This document shows, one piece after another, positions 34,701 to 46,000 of a DNA stretch of 64,000 nucleotides (its first letter is position 1; every line of letters starts with the position of its first letter). Below the pieces are notes generated by a model. That model saw nothing but the letters and a program-made list of their open reading frames with translations. It made no database searches and was not told where the DNA came from. The translations under genes were made by a program, and so were the position numbers. Location of the stretch: contig BCJU01000003.1 of assembly GCA_001600355.1 (NCBI GenBank), positions 2,360,519 through 2,424,518 on the forward strand. Direction: 5' to 3'. This stretch comes from Meira nashicola (lineage: Eukaryota; Basidiomycota; Exobasidiomycetes; Exobasidiales; Brachybasidiaceae).

Positions 34701-37700
34701 TTTAGTCAGTTAATAGTTCTAGTAGAAGAATACAGAGAGAATAATGAATACGTACCAAATGACATTTTCTCATCATAATGCATCCCAAAGCGATCAAAGG
34801 AGTGGTAGCAAAGCCCCATTCTTCAGCACCAAGCAAACATGCGATTGCAACATCACGACCGGTACGCAATTGACCATCAGTTTGAACTGTAACACGTCCA
34901 CGCAAATCGTTCAAAACCAAAGTTTGATGGGTTTCAGATAATCCCAATTCCCAAGGTGAACCGGCATATTTAATACTTGTCCATTTAGCAGCACCAGTAC
35001 CACCATCATGACCTGAGATTGTGATATGATCTGCTTTTGCCTTTGCCACACCTGCAGCAACGACACCAACACCTGGTTCAGCAACCAATTTGACACTAAC
35101 CCGAGCACGTGGGTTACCGCACTTCAAATCGTAAATTAATTGTTTCAAATCTTCGATGGAGTAAATGTCGTGATGGGGTGGTGGTGAAATAAGACCGACA
35201 CCGGCAGTTGAGTGGCGAGTGCGTGCAATAGAAGGAGAAACTTTGTCACCTGGCAATTCACCACCTTCACCTGGCTTAGCACCTTGTGCCATCTTGATTT
35301 GCAAATCATCCGAATCAGCAATATAATTTGATGTTACACCGAAACGACCAGAAGCGATTTGTTTAATCTTCGAACGCAAAGAGTCTCCGTTTGGAAGAGG
35401 AATAGAACGTTCTGCATCTTCACCTCCTTCACCAGTGTTAGATTTACCACCGATACGATTCATTGCAATAGCCAAAGCAGAATGTGCTTCCATACTGATA
35501 CTTCCATAAGACATGGCACCGGTTGCGAAACGTTGAACGATTTCAGTCCATGGCTCAACTTGATCAATAGGAATCGGTCGTACCTTTTCATACGCAAAGT
35601 CTAACAAACCACGAAGGGTGACAGACTTGACGGAATTGTGAGCAGCTTTGCTGTATGTATCGTAAGCAGCTTGATTGCGCTCACGGGCGGCATCTTGCAA
35701 ATTAGCAATACTGACTGGATCGTTGATGTGACCTTCACCACCAGTACGGTAGTGATATTCACCTGATTCGGGTAAACCGGGTGGAGTGACTGTCAAACGG
35801 GCAGGATATCCACGATCATGGAATTCCAATGCATCCATAGCCAAAAGTTCAAAAGTGGAACCTTTGATACGAGAAGCGGTACCTGAGAAACATCTGTCAA
35901 CGACAGTGTCATCCAATCCTAAAACTTCAAAGATTTGAGCACCCTTGTAAGATTGAAGCGTTGAAATACCCATCTTGGACATAACCTTCAAAATACCACC
36001 ATCGATAGATTTGCGCCAGTTGGCAATCAATTTCTCATCTGACATGTCAACCTTGAGTAATCCTTCACGAGAAACCTTTAACATGGCTTCCAATGACAAC
36101 CAAGGGCAAATAGCATCAGCACCATATCCAACCAAAACACACATGTGATGAATTTCACGTGCTTCGGCAGATTCGATGACCAAAGCAACCTTGCTACGTT
36201 CCTTGTTGCGGATCAAATGGTGATGAACACCACCACATGCAACAAGAGAACTGATTGCAACACGATCAGGACCAACGTTACGGTCAGACAAGACAGCAAC
36301 ACGGTAGCCATCACGGATAGCTTGAGACGTCTCTGTGCAGATACGGTTAAGGGTAGCTTCGTATCCTTCGATACCTTCGCTCTTGTTGTATGTGCAATCG
36401 ATCACATGAGCAGGCCAGTCAGAATGAACTTTGTCCAAATTCTTGAGAGCATTGCATTCTTGAATGGTCAAAATTGGACTACCTAATCGCAATCTGTGAC
36501 ATTGATTAGGGTTCATGTCCAACAAATTTCCTTCGGGGCCAATGTATTGTTCCAAAGACATAACAACAGCTTCACGAATAGGATCGATTGGAGGGTTGGT
36601 AACTTGAGCGAACAATTGTCTAAAGTAATCGTAAATCAAACGAGGAGCTTGTGCCATGCATGCTAAAGGTGCATCGTTACCCATAGATCCCAATGCTTCA
36701 GATCCATCGTTAACCATTGGCAACATCAAAAGACTGACTTGTTCTGATGTATAACCAAATGCCAGCATCTTTGGATCTTTTTGCACGGTATGTTCATCCA
36801 ATTTAGGTGAAATGTCAACCGTTCTGCGAACCTTGGAAACAATCTTGTCCAAATCCAATAATTGTGCTTCCAACCAAGCAGCAAAGTCTGCGCGTTGTGC
36901 TGTAGTCTTTTTCAATTCACGATCATCGATCACACGACCTTCGACTGTGTCAACCAAAAGCATCTTTCCGGGTTGCAATCGGCCCTTTGATAAGATGCGT
37001 TCAGGTGCAATGGTGACAGCACCGGTTTCTGAGGCACAAACCATGACGTCTTCATCTGTGATGCAATAACGACAAGGACGCAAACCGTTACGGTCCAAGT
37101 TAGCACCACAGTAGCGACCATCAGAGAAGGTGAACAAAGCTGGACCATCCCAAGGCTCCATCAAACAAGCAGCCCACTTGTAGAATGCTGCTTTTGCTGG
37201 ATCCATTTCATCTTCGTTTCCTTGCCATGCTTCTGGAACCATCATCATGACTGCTTGTGGCAAAGTTAAAACATTGTTGATGACCAAAAGTTCCAAAACG
37301 TTATCGAAAGCAGCAGAGTCTGAACCACCATTTTCAATAATTGGGTATAACATATCTAATTCATCCTTGAATGTCTCTGATTCCAACAAACCTTCACGGG
37401 CTCGCATCCAATTCTTGTTACCACGGATGGTATTAATTTCACCATTGTGGGCTGCCCATCTCATAGGTTGAGCACGATCCCAACTTGGGAAAGTGTTTGT
37501 TGAGAAACGAGAGTGAACAAGGGCAAAGTGACTTGCGTAGTGTGCGTTATTTAAGTCGTGGTAATAATCGTACACTTGACGAGGACTCAATTGACCTTTG
37601 TAAACGATGTTTGTGTTGGACAATGAACAGATGTAGAACCATTTTGGCAAACCGATACCGTGGGTGGCGGATTTACGCAAAACGTACAATTGACGGCTGA

Positions 37701-38403
37701 AATATTGAGCGTCAAAGGGAGCTGAAGGATCCTTGCATTTGTTTGTGTCACTACCGTAGTGGTCTGCCAAAACAACAAAAGGTTGCAAGATTTTGGGTTC
37801 CTTGCTCAAAGCAGCAGGACCGAGGATGGAATTATCGACTGGCACTTCACGCCATCCCAAAACGCGCAAATGAAGCTTGCTGGCCATCTTTTCAAAGATG
37901 GAAATGTGCTCAGCTCTTGCCTTCTCATCACGAGGATCGAAGAACAAGTTACCAACGGCATATTGGCCTTGAGCTGGCAAGGTGTGACCGATATCACGCT
38001 CAGACTCTCTTCTTAAGAAAGTGTCTGGAATACCAGTCATTACACCAGCACCATCACCATCACGGGCATCTGCACCAGTAGCACCACGATGGGTCATGTT
38101 GCACAAAAGTGATTTGGCATCAGTCACGATTTTGTGTGCTGGCTTTCCCTTGATGTGGCACATGAAACCGACACCGCAAGAATCTTTTTCGTTGTCTGGG
38201 TCATAGAGACCTTGAGCAGCGGGCAAAGCACCAGCCCATGTTTCTGGTGCACGAGAGACCGACTCAAAGCCACTGGCTTCGATGTCGTTTGAAGTTGTTA
38301 CTTCTTCATGATCTTGAATTGTACCAAGGTAGGATTGATTGTTGAATGTCTTTTCTTCAGCTCTGCGCTGTTTGTTGTAAGAGACTGTGGCGATCGAAGA
38401 CAT
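31777..38403 (-). CDS. GLT1: NAD(P)H-dependent glutamate synthase (GOGAT), fused large and small domains
   Basis: Two exons: 38403-34756 (1216 codons) and 34674-31777, with one 81-nt intron (donor GTACGT, acceptor CAG), giving 2181 residues. The enzyme makes two glutamates from glutamine and 2-oxoglutarate in ammonium assimilation. The class II amidotransferase nucleophile is Cys76 (KDSCGVGF), preceded by a propeptide-like leader. The FMN/2-oxoglutarate domain is at about 910-1290 ([12 protein letters not shown]). The 3Fe-4S ligands are Cys1208, Cys1214 and Cys1219, and the intron falls between the second and third. A glycine-rich GXGXG domain follows. The small-subunit portion begins near 1690 with the 4Fe-4S motif [15 protein letters not shown], then FAD ([12 protein letters not shown], about 1796) and NADPH ([10 protein letters not shown], about 1932) folds. 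One base is unresolved at 32683. The single-chain fusion is normal for fungi. Confidence 0.97.
32683..32683. other. ambiguous base (n) inside GLT1
   Basis: The codon on the minus strand is GTN, which encodes valine whatever the base, so the product (DAVVFATGS) is not in doubt. Confidence 0.95.
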
Positions 38404-40235
38404 ACTTGTGTGAGCAAATCAACTAAAAAAGATGAATTAGCTCAGATAAGAAGAACGACAAAAAATAAAGATGATCAAATTTGCCCCTTCTATTGAGAAT
38501 GCACAAAAGATCTCTTTTCCTCTTTGATTGAATGAGAATCTAGAAGAATGATAGACGGATGTAGTCGTAATAGCGTGCGCGCCGATGCGCTCAATATGAT
38601 AATCGGAAAACCCTCTTTAAACTTTTGTGGCCACCCTATACGGGGAATAACGTTAGAAAGTGGCGATGGCCAAAGATGCAATAGAGGATATGGTTAAGAA
38701 GTAAGGGAGGGGAGTAGGGAATACTATAGAATGAATAAGCTTCCTGGCGTCGTACGTGTGCTTAGAAATGGGCTATCCTATTGGGCGAATTCCTATGCAA
38801 GTATGAATAAGTTCCAATTTTGCATCCAATTGAAAGATCTTATTTACGCACATTTTCAGTGTATAGATAAGAAGAGTTGATAAAAATGCACTATTGATTT
38901 TATTTTTTTTTTATTTTTTCTCGCACATCTCTTTTTTTTTCTGGTTTTTCATCCGTGTACATTCCCTGTCAAACGCTTATATTCAACTACGGCAATGGTG
39001 GGGGAAGCGGTTGCCCACACTGTGCCTGCGCTGCGCATTTTTTTATGTGCATTCACCCACGTAGAAAAAAACGGTACGGGTCGGAGAAGATTAGATGAGG
39101 TTGATTGGTCGCGCTTTAGAGTACATGTATGCATCCATTATGCTTGTGCGTTCTTTCGCCCAAGTCTAGACCGGGTGAACATTATTGTTGGAGACAAATC
39201 GGTGCTGCCGCTTTCGCTTACGAGAAGAAGGAAATATTTTCACTTGCGCGTATATTTTTATCTCGTTCTGACCAATCATTGCCAGTCAATTTCTGCATGC
39301 GTGAAAGTATGACACACTATTTTCATACATTTGCAGAGGGCTCAAAAGGAGATCTTTAGACTATTTTCTCATCATTGACAAATACATATAAGAGACACTG
39401 TGCCTTAATATGAGATCTCCAAAAAATGTGGTAATATGGAACTTAATTTAGCCCAATAAATCACGTCCAATGTAGTTACTACCTAAACTACTGCTTATAT
39501 GGGAAATATTTCCGATGTCATCCGGTAAACATTGTTGCATCGACATGTTTGTAACGGATGAGTCAGATGGTAACCACCAATCACCGCTTTCTTCTTTATG
39601 CGTCCGAGAGTAAACCGAATCGAATTCGTTATGTATATTGCTTACGCAAAATTCTTTCATTCAACAAAGACAAATAATCTCTCCGAACCAACCATATCCC
39701 TTCTTAAAGGAAAAGAACCTGCATCGGGGAAAGGAAAAGTTGATGCCTTGACAATCAAGGGCTCAAACGCCAAAATTTCGAAATATGTACGTAGTGGCTG
39801 AGCGCGGCGCCGGTGAAAGAAAGTTTGATGCACCGGACGCGTCTCGCTTAACTGAGCAATTCTTCGGGTGAATCGGTCGAAAAAACGAAGAGGTACTCAA
39901 CCAGACAAGATTGTTTTAGCTCCGTCGACTGGAGCCACATTTTTTGGACACTGATCAAATGCAAAGATGGATTATGCAGTCTGATAACTTAAGATTGAAA
40001 TTATCTGTCGCCGTTTGATAAAGTAATCAAGATGACATTAGCTCCCTCAGGTGCATAAATGGATGAATATTTGAAAAAGAGGTTCGGGTGGGTAAAAATG
40101 CAATATCGGCCGAACGGCATAAATATGGTCTGTGCTGCTAAATTTTGGTCATTGGCTTGACTTCGTCCGATCCTGAATTGGGTTCGCAGTACGTCATCAT
40201 CGAATTCTATTACACCACTATACCATTAGCACAAA
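38404..40235. other. long gene-poor interval
   Basis: 1.8 kb between the divergent GLT1 and DUF423 genes, the longest stretch here without a supported gene. It holds a T-rich low-complexity tract (about 38900-38945) and GC-rich cores near 38575-38585 and at 39801-39810 (agcgcggcgc). Short frames at 39448-39660 (minus) and 39598-39801 (plus) overlap each other and are not convincing. Confidence 0.5.
39448..39660 (-). other. unsupported 70-codon open frame
   Basis: A minus-strand ATG-led frame with mixed composition and no signal peptide or domain. An in-frame stop lies just upstream and no in-frame splice acceptor was found, so I cannot attach it to a larger gene. It could be a last-exon remnant or noise. 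Confidence 0.12.
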
Positions 40236-40628
40236 ATGCCAGGATCTGTCTTTTTTCATCAATTTGCCTGCATTTCAGGTGCAGCAGGAGTGATTGCGGG
40301 AGCTTTTGGATCTCATGCTCTTAAACAACGCTTGACACCTTATCAACAAAGTTCTTGGCAAACAGCAACATATTATCAATTATTGCATTCGGCAGCTTTA
40401 TTATTCATTGCTAATCAACCTACAAGTAGAGCTTTTCAAATCGGTAGCGGTTGTTTCGCAACTGGAATCACTTTATTTTCTGGTAGCATTTACGGTTTAT
40501 GTCTCACAAAAGAAGGCGATAAAATTCGTTCGTTCTTAGGACCTGCAACGCCTTTTGGTGGAATGGCATTCATTGTTGGTTGGATCGCTTTGGCTTTTGC
40601 ACGTAGGGGTAATGTACGATTAGGATGA
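40236..40628 (+). CDS. DUF423/TMEM256 family small membrane protein
   Basis: 130 residues in a single exon, about four hydrophobic spans. The motif GAAGVIAGAFGSHALKQRL near the N-terminus (GAFG-x-H-x-L) and the FSGSIYGL and TPFGGMAFIVGW segments are the family signature. Proteins of this type occur from bacteria (YgdD) to human TMEM256, are about 110-135 residues long, and sit in a membrane, probably mitochondrial in eukaryotes. No activity is known. The gene is divergent from GLT1 at a distance of 1.8 kb. Confidence 0.88.
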   Translation: MPGSVFFHQFACISGAAGVIAGAFGSHALKQRLTPYQQSSWQTATYYQLLHSAALLFIANQPTSRAFQIGSGCFATGITLFSGSIYGLCLTKEGDKIRSFLGPATPFGGMAFIVGWIALAFARRGNVRLG

Positions 40629-40965
40629 GAAAACTGTATGAATACGTTGCATCATCAGATAGCAATCAGAGTGTTAGTCATATGGAGGGCTACATCTTTT
40701 CCCAATTTTTGCTGGGTATATGCTAGGTATGAGTAGGCATTTAGTCACTAAAATTGGTATGTCTCCTAAGAATGCTTTTCTAAGTTGCAAGTATGCTCTT
40801 AGCCCCGGCTTTGGCAGCATTTATAGGCACAGCAATTGTGTTTACCCTAATATTACCATTCTGTTGAGGTGTAAAGTACAAAAATACCGCTACTGTTTTG
40901 GGTCTGATTGTAGATAGGGATGAAATCTACCTCGAAAATTGATGAGTACAACACCTTCTTAACAA
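40629..40965. other. intergenic
   Basis: 337 bp between two plus-strand genes. A 65-codon frame at 40720-40917 has no recognisable feature. Nothing else is seen. Confidence 0.5.
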
Positions 40966-41652
40966 ATGAAACACTTTTTAGTTTTAGCTCTTATCGTTAC
41001 AGCTCTTCTGAATATCGTTTCAAAATGTGTAGCGACAGAAGGAAAGGCAATAGAGAGTACGAAGACTGTAGTAATTCCAGATTTGAACCAACCTGCTAGC
41101 GAAGAGATAGAAGAGACCACTACAAAAGATAGTAGACAAGAACCAATTGGATCTACACAACATCCTTTTCCTGCTAATGAAAAATCGATTGAAATTTGGC
41201 GAAAAGAACATAAAAAAGAAGTAAAGCGAAAGCAAAGATTAAGGTATGAAGCAAAATTAAAAAAAGATCCGGTTCGTAAAGCAAACCGAAGGATAAGAAA
41301 AAAAGTGTCAGAAAAAGCATGGCGTGAACGAATGAAACAATCTTTAACTCCGGAACAATTAAAAGAATTCAAAGAACGAAAGAACAGAACTAATCGTTTA
41401 TCCGCTGAAAAACGTAAAGAATCGCATTACGGCGGTTTTAGTACACGTAAAGAACAAGAAAGGAATCGTTTACGAGGATTAGAGCAAAAGGGTGAGTTGA
41501 CTACGAGCGATGCAGAGAAATTGGAAGCAATGAGACATCAAGATCGTTTAAAGTATCATAGGTGGGCACAAAGGTTGAAAGACTTAGAACGAGGAAAGAA
41601 TAAAGAAGACTCACCTGCGGAAACGAAGAAAAAGAAGAAAAGCGGATTGTGA
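40966..41652 (+). CDS. secreted basic protein, unknown family
   Basis: A 228-residue intronless protein that I do not recognise. It has a signal peptide (KHFLVLALIVTALLNIVS, cleavage near residue 23), then an acidic/Ser/Thr linker to about residue 70, then an almost uninterrupted Lys/Arg/Glu-rich helical region to the end. It finishes in a run of lysines (KKKKKSGL). Cysteine is absent after the leader. The plan (leader, acidic linker, basic helix) is that of the six-gene array at 56.6-61.7 kb, and the stretch KQSLTPEQLKEFKER resembles KQTLTGETLQKFLKR of the intronless array member, so it may be a distant relative. It lies next to another secreted protein gene. Candidate effector or matrix protein; function unknown. 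Confidence 0.6.
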   Translation: MKHFLVLALIVTALLNIVSKCVATEGKAIESTKTVVIPDLNQPASEEIEETTTKDSRQEPIGSTQHPFPANEKSIEIWRKEHKKEVKRKQRLRYEAKLKKDPVRKANRRIRKKVSEKAWRERMKQSLTPEQLKEFKERKNRTNRLSAEKRKESHYGGFSTRKEQERNRLRGLEQKGELTTSDAEKLEAMRHQDRLKYHRWAQRLKDLERGKNKEDSPAETKKKKKSGL

Positions 41653-41963
41653 ACAGCGCTTCATCAATGATATAAAGAAAGCTCACCGAACGTATGACCG
41701 AGTGAAATTCTATAGTAATGAACAAGCGAACAACAACAACGCGGAAGCCGTCACTCGCAAAAGGTGCAAAGACGCGACATTGGGAAAATGTTTGTAAAAC
41801 AAGATGCATTTGACCGCCTAATGTGATCTGTAATTCTCCCTTTGTTTACATAAAGGCGCCGAGAAAGAGTAAAATTCTCGCTCCGCTTCCGCTCACATTT
41901 TTTTAAAGCATTTTTTCCTTTCTTCAATCAACTCGCCATGCTTCAACACTTTTGGGCAAAACA
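41653..41963. other. promoter and leader of the GH45-like gene
   Basis: 311 bp without a gene of its own. It contains taaaggcgcc at 41851-41860, a pyrimidine-rich leader, and an upstream ORF listed separately. Confidence 0.5.
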
Positions 41964-41967
41964 ATGA
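41938..41967 (+). promoter_or_regulatory. upstream ORF overlapping the GH45-like start codon
   Basis: A nine-codon ORF (MLQHFWAKQ) begins at the ATG at 41938. Its stop TGA overlaps the main start codon as ATGA at 41964-41967. If the mRNA includes this leader, translation of the secreted enzyme would depend on leaky scanning or termination-reinitiation. Transcript ends are unknown. Confidence 0.45.
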
Positions 41968-43013
41968 AATTTCTCAACAACATCCTTTTCCATCTCGAAT
42001 CATTCTGTATATTATGCCTTCTTTCATTTTTTTCATTCTCTCAACAACAACAATCATTCATTCCCGCTAGTGGAGCGGACATTCTACCTCTCAATCTTAC
42101 CTATGGTAATGCAACGATGACGCATTATGATCTACCATTGGATTACGTTGCTTCTTGTGGTTGCGTTGGAAGATCAACTTATTATCCTACAGTTGCCATC
42201 AATTCACTTTCATTCGGATCTGACATTGCTTACGGTCCTTCGTGCGGTCAATGCTATAAGCTAATCTTACTCTCCACACCTAATTCACCATTACCGCCGG
42301 ACGGTGATGGAATGCAATTTTCTCTCGATGATCCAAAAGCACCTTCAGTCATTGTCAAAGTCGTTGATTCTTGCCCAAAAGGTGGTCCTTGGTGTTCACA
42401 AGAATGGAATCCAGAATCTAGAACAATCAAATCAAATATGTTGGGAAGTGTGATTCATTTTGATCTCGCTTGGCCGTCAAAAGCAATTCCGAAAGACTTT
42501 TATCCGTTGGATTCTATTCATAACGATTATGGTGTTTGGTGGGTCGTATATGAAATGGTGGACTGTAAATATTGGCAAGGGTACACAGATCCTACGGCTT
42601 GGGGTAGCGATTGGTCTCAACAAGATGCAGCTTGTTGTCCCACAAGACCTTTTCTTGAGCAAAACGCTTCCATAGATGATACAAGTGTAAATAATCTACC
42701 TCCCTCCATTGATAAAGATGCGCAAATGCAAATTTGTCCCTCTTATCAAGACGTCCATCAACGTTCGACAGATACACTAGTTCCAACTTTGACAGTACCG
42801 AATACGAGCAATATCCTATCACGTCGAAAAGATCAAGATCAAACCAATTCAGCCATATCTGCACATGCATCACTCACAGCTATACAGGCATTTCGTAATG
42901 CATTATACCTTGGAAAATCGCAACAAATTTTACCGCGACAGATGGCTCAAAAACCGATTCTTTTACCTATTCTACAACAAATGAACTCCTGGCAAAATGT
43001 TTCGTTAAGTTGA
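41964..43013 (+). CDS. secreted GH45-type endoglucanase / expansin-like protein
   Basis: A 349-residue protein started at the ATG at 41964; the open frame upstream has only TTG. A hydrophobic leader (about 1-28, ending FSFSQQ) precedes a six-stranded double-psi barrel domain. The block THYDLPLDYVASCGC, then STYYPTVAI and GPSCGQCYKL, followed by VVDSCP and IHFDLAWPSKAIP, resembles fungal family-45 endoglucanases and related expansin-like proteins. The Asp in VVDSC is a likely acid residue. Paired cysteines suggest several disulfides. A polar tail of about 110 residues after the catalytic block is unusual and has no binding module that I recognise. The likely role is loosening or hydrolysis of beta-glucan in plant or fungal cell wall. 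Its stop is 52 bp from the convergent ATG2 gene. Confidence 0.78.
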   Translation: MKFLNNILFHLESFCILCLLSFFSFSQQQQSFIPASGADILPLNLTYGNATMTHYDLPLDYVASCGCVGRSTYYPTVAINSLSFGSDIAYGPSCGQCYKLILLSTPNSPLPPDGDGMQFSLDDPKAPSVIVKVVDSCPKGGPWCSQEWNPESRTIKSNMLGSVIHFDLAWPSKAIPKDFYPLDSIHNDYGVWWVVYEMVDCKYWQGYTDPTAWGSDWSQQDAACCPTRPFLEQNASIDDTSVNNLPPSIDKDAQMQICPSYQDVHQRSTDTLVPTLTVPNTSNILSRRKDQDQTNSAISAHASLTAIQAFRNALYLGKSQQILPRQMAQKPILLPILQQMNSWQNVSLS

Positions 43014-43065
43014 AAAACAATGATTATTGTACATGTATGAAAAAAATTGTAGTAAGATACAGATC

Positions 43066-46000
43066 CTATCTAGGAGTTGTGTTTTTGGAACTGGTAGATT
43101 TGCCTCTGTTTGGCTTCTTGTATTTTTCCTCGTCATCATCAGCTAAATGAATTCCAGACAATTCACGGTGAACGCCTTGTAGCGTCTTTGAAATTGCTTC
43201 CGATGTTCCCGCAGCACTATGTAAGATCGCAATAGGAACAGCTCTTACAACAGGTCTTGAGCCTCCTTCGCCTGCTTGACGATCGTACACTTCCATGGGA
43301 ACAGCCAAGATTGTTTGAGCGGCTTCATTGAATCCTTTACTGATACCACGTTGCGCTTCATCTAATGCTTGACGTAAATCGTTCGGCTGATTGGCAAATC
43401 GACTAAACTTTGCCATTCTGACCTTCCCTTGGTCGCTTTCCTCCATGTCTTCCTCATCAGAGATCAAAATTGATCCTTCTTCTGCCAAATCCCTTTCTTC
43501 TTTTGACATATTTGCAATGTATGTCGATGAGCCTTCTCTACCGCTCAAATCGCCTCCAAGTACACTTTCAGCGCGTTCCAAGATCACTTGAGTACCACTT
43601 GCTAAACGTGCACCAATTCGAGCAGCTTCCAAAGCTGTACTCTTGACAAATCGTTTTGCACCTTCTCTAAAACCTCTACTGAGATTTCCATCACGCTGAT
43701 AATGTTCGATAGGCAGCAAAATCAAATCTGCTACTCCGTTTCCTACATTGACCAAACTTCGAATTGGTGTAATGCCACTAAGAACGTCTGCCAATTGATT
43801 CGATTTAACGTCAGGCGTCCATAAATCATTCAAAGTATCAAATAATTTTGGCCATCCCATTATTCCACGTAATGTGATATGACGTAATGTGATCGCACTT
43901 CCTTCAAAATTGAAAAAGTTCATCATTTCAATCGTTTTGCCTTGTCTTAGCAATCGATAATCCACCCTCTTTGGCTTATAGTCAAGCTTAAGTTTGATTG
44001 CATAGATTTCCGCATGTTGTATGAATGGGCCTTGCTCGTTCTTGTCGATGTTTGAGGGAGGATGAGCCGTATCATCATTGCGTGCATCATTCGAACGTCT
44101 TCCCTTCGGTTCTTCAAACATAAAGAATTTTTTGAGAAAATCTAGCGCATCTTGATCGACGTGTAGTCGAAGAGGAGATATTCTTGCCTTACAGCGAACT
44201 TCAGTTGCATCACCTTCGGTAGTCGGTAACACATTCAAGATTTCAAAGTGTACCATATCTTTTGGAGTTGATGAAGAGCGAACATCACGAGAATTGGTCG
44301 CTAAACTGGTTAAAAATGTTTGCCAAGTTGAAGTGGGCACATTGTCCAGTATACGTACTTTTGAAACCTGTACATCTGTACGTGAAGATAGATCGCCCTT
44401 TGTACGATATTCTTGATGATCAAGTCGTATTCCTTTTAGCTCTATATCAATTAATGACTCTTTTGACCTTGCCATTTTGCTTCTTTTACGCTTGGTAGGT
44501 GTAGAAGAGCCTGAAGAAGATAGTCTACCAGGCACAAATTGTTTCCAAGTACTAGCAGAAGAAGCAGATTCGCTTCCGTCATCTAATTCATCGTCTACAA
44601 TCTTCATCAGCTCTCCAGCTTCCATCTCGACCGCAGCTTTGCCATGAGGCAAAGGAAGATGAACAGAATCAAAGAGCGAAGCAGCTGCCTCTTCAACACT
44701 ATCGTCCGGTACTTGTCCTTGATCAAGCATTTGTTGAATCTTTTGTAGGCGTCTACGGACACGCTTTGCCTCTTCCTCTAAGGCAGTCCTCGTGGAGACC
44801 AAATCATATCCGGCAAACAATCTCACAACCAAATCAAAATCTTGCACACTGACACGTAATGATGGAGCTTGATCTTCAGCGTTAGTTGCTTTATCTGAAG
44901 CAATCAGATTGGGATTGGTAAAAAAGTTGCTAGAGGGCGCAATACCATTTTCTGTATCCAACAATCGGATAGCGACAACATCATTTTGCAGAAGAATTGC
45001 GCTCTTATTTGCTGTCTGGGTCCTTCTTGGTCGCTTTTCTTCATCAGCTGAATCAAGAAAGTCTTCGTCCAAAATTACATCCGTCACATCTTCCTTGCTG
45101 CCTGTCTCACTTTCTCTCAAAAAAGCAGGATGCCTTGGAATATCGTCGTCAACGAGATCAAGAGAAGCATTCCAGCCTTTTGCCCTCTTGAATGTATCTT
45201 CGATGATGCTTGAAAGAATATTTTCAGTACTACTTTGACTTTTATTTTGGTCTCCCTCTTTCCTTTTACTTGACTTTGATGGTTTGGGAAATGCTTCGAC
45301 CAATTTTTGTATCAAGTGTGACGTATCTGCGCAGGCTAAAATCTCAATGGCCATCTTTGTCACCTTGACATCTACTTCTGGTCTAGTTAATTTGCTCAGC
45401 ACAATTGTGGAGCGTACGTCATCCACATTCACAGTCTTGAAAAGTCCACGAATTGTCCACAACTCAATCGATCTTCTAGCTCGTATCTCACGATCTTGAT
45501 CCGATTTCAAACTCTCTCCTAGCAAAAGATTCGTTTCGCTAAGAGTAATGCGCAAACTGCTTCTTGGGTAGTCCGAGATGAGCTTCGTTCTTATTGATAG
45601 ATTTCCTATGCACAAGACAGCGAGTGCAGGCACTTTTGGTGGAGAAATTTCAAGAGAAGCCTCTTTCATTTGAAAGGCAATCTTTGTCATCTCGCTAGGT
45701 TGAACATGTTCGAAAGCTCCTTCTGGTGATCGTGTGAAAGCCAAAAGATCGTATACAATCGTGTCGTCTCCATCGTACACAAAAGTGAAATTCTGAGCGA
45801 GAAGATCGATTTGCGAACCACGATATGACGTTCCAGGTTCCGATGTCGACGTAATCTGAACAGATAGCATAGGAGCAGCACGACGAGTGATAGAAGGTTG
45901 CAGAGTACGCTTCAAAATCACGTTACTTTGCCCTTCATTATTTTGACGATGAGACACATCAATAGTTGCAATGGACACAGTTGTTCGAGTTGAGTTGGCT

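Noticed and set aside
31777..38403. Two separate GOGAT subunit genes
   Set aside because: The two open frames join perfectly across a canonical 81-nt intron within a conserved cysteine motif, so this is one fused fungal gene.
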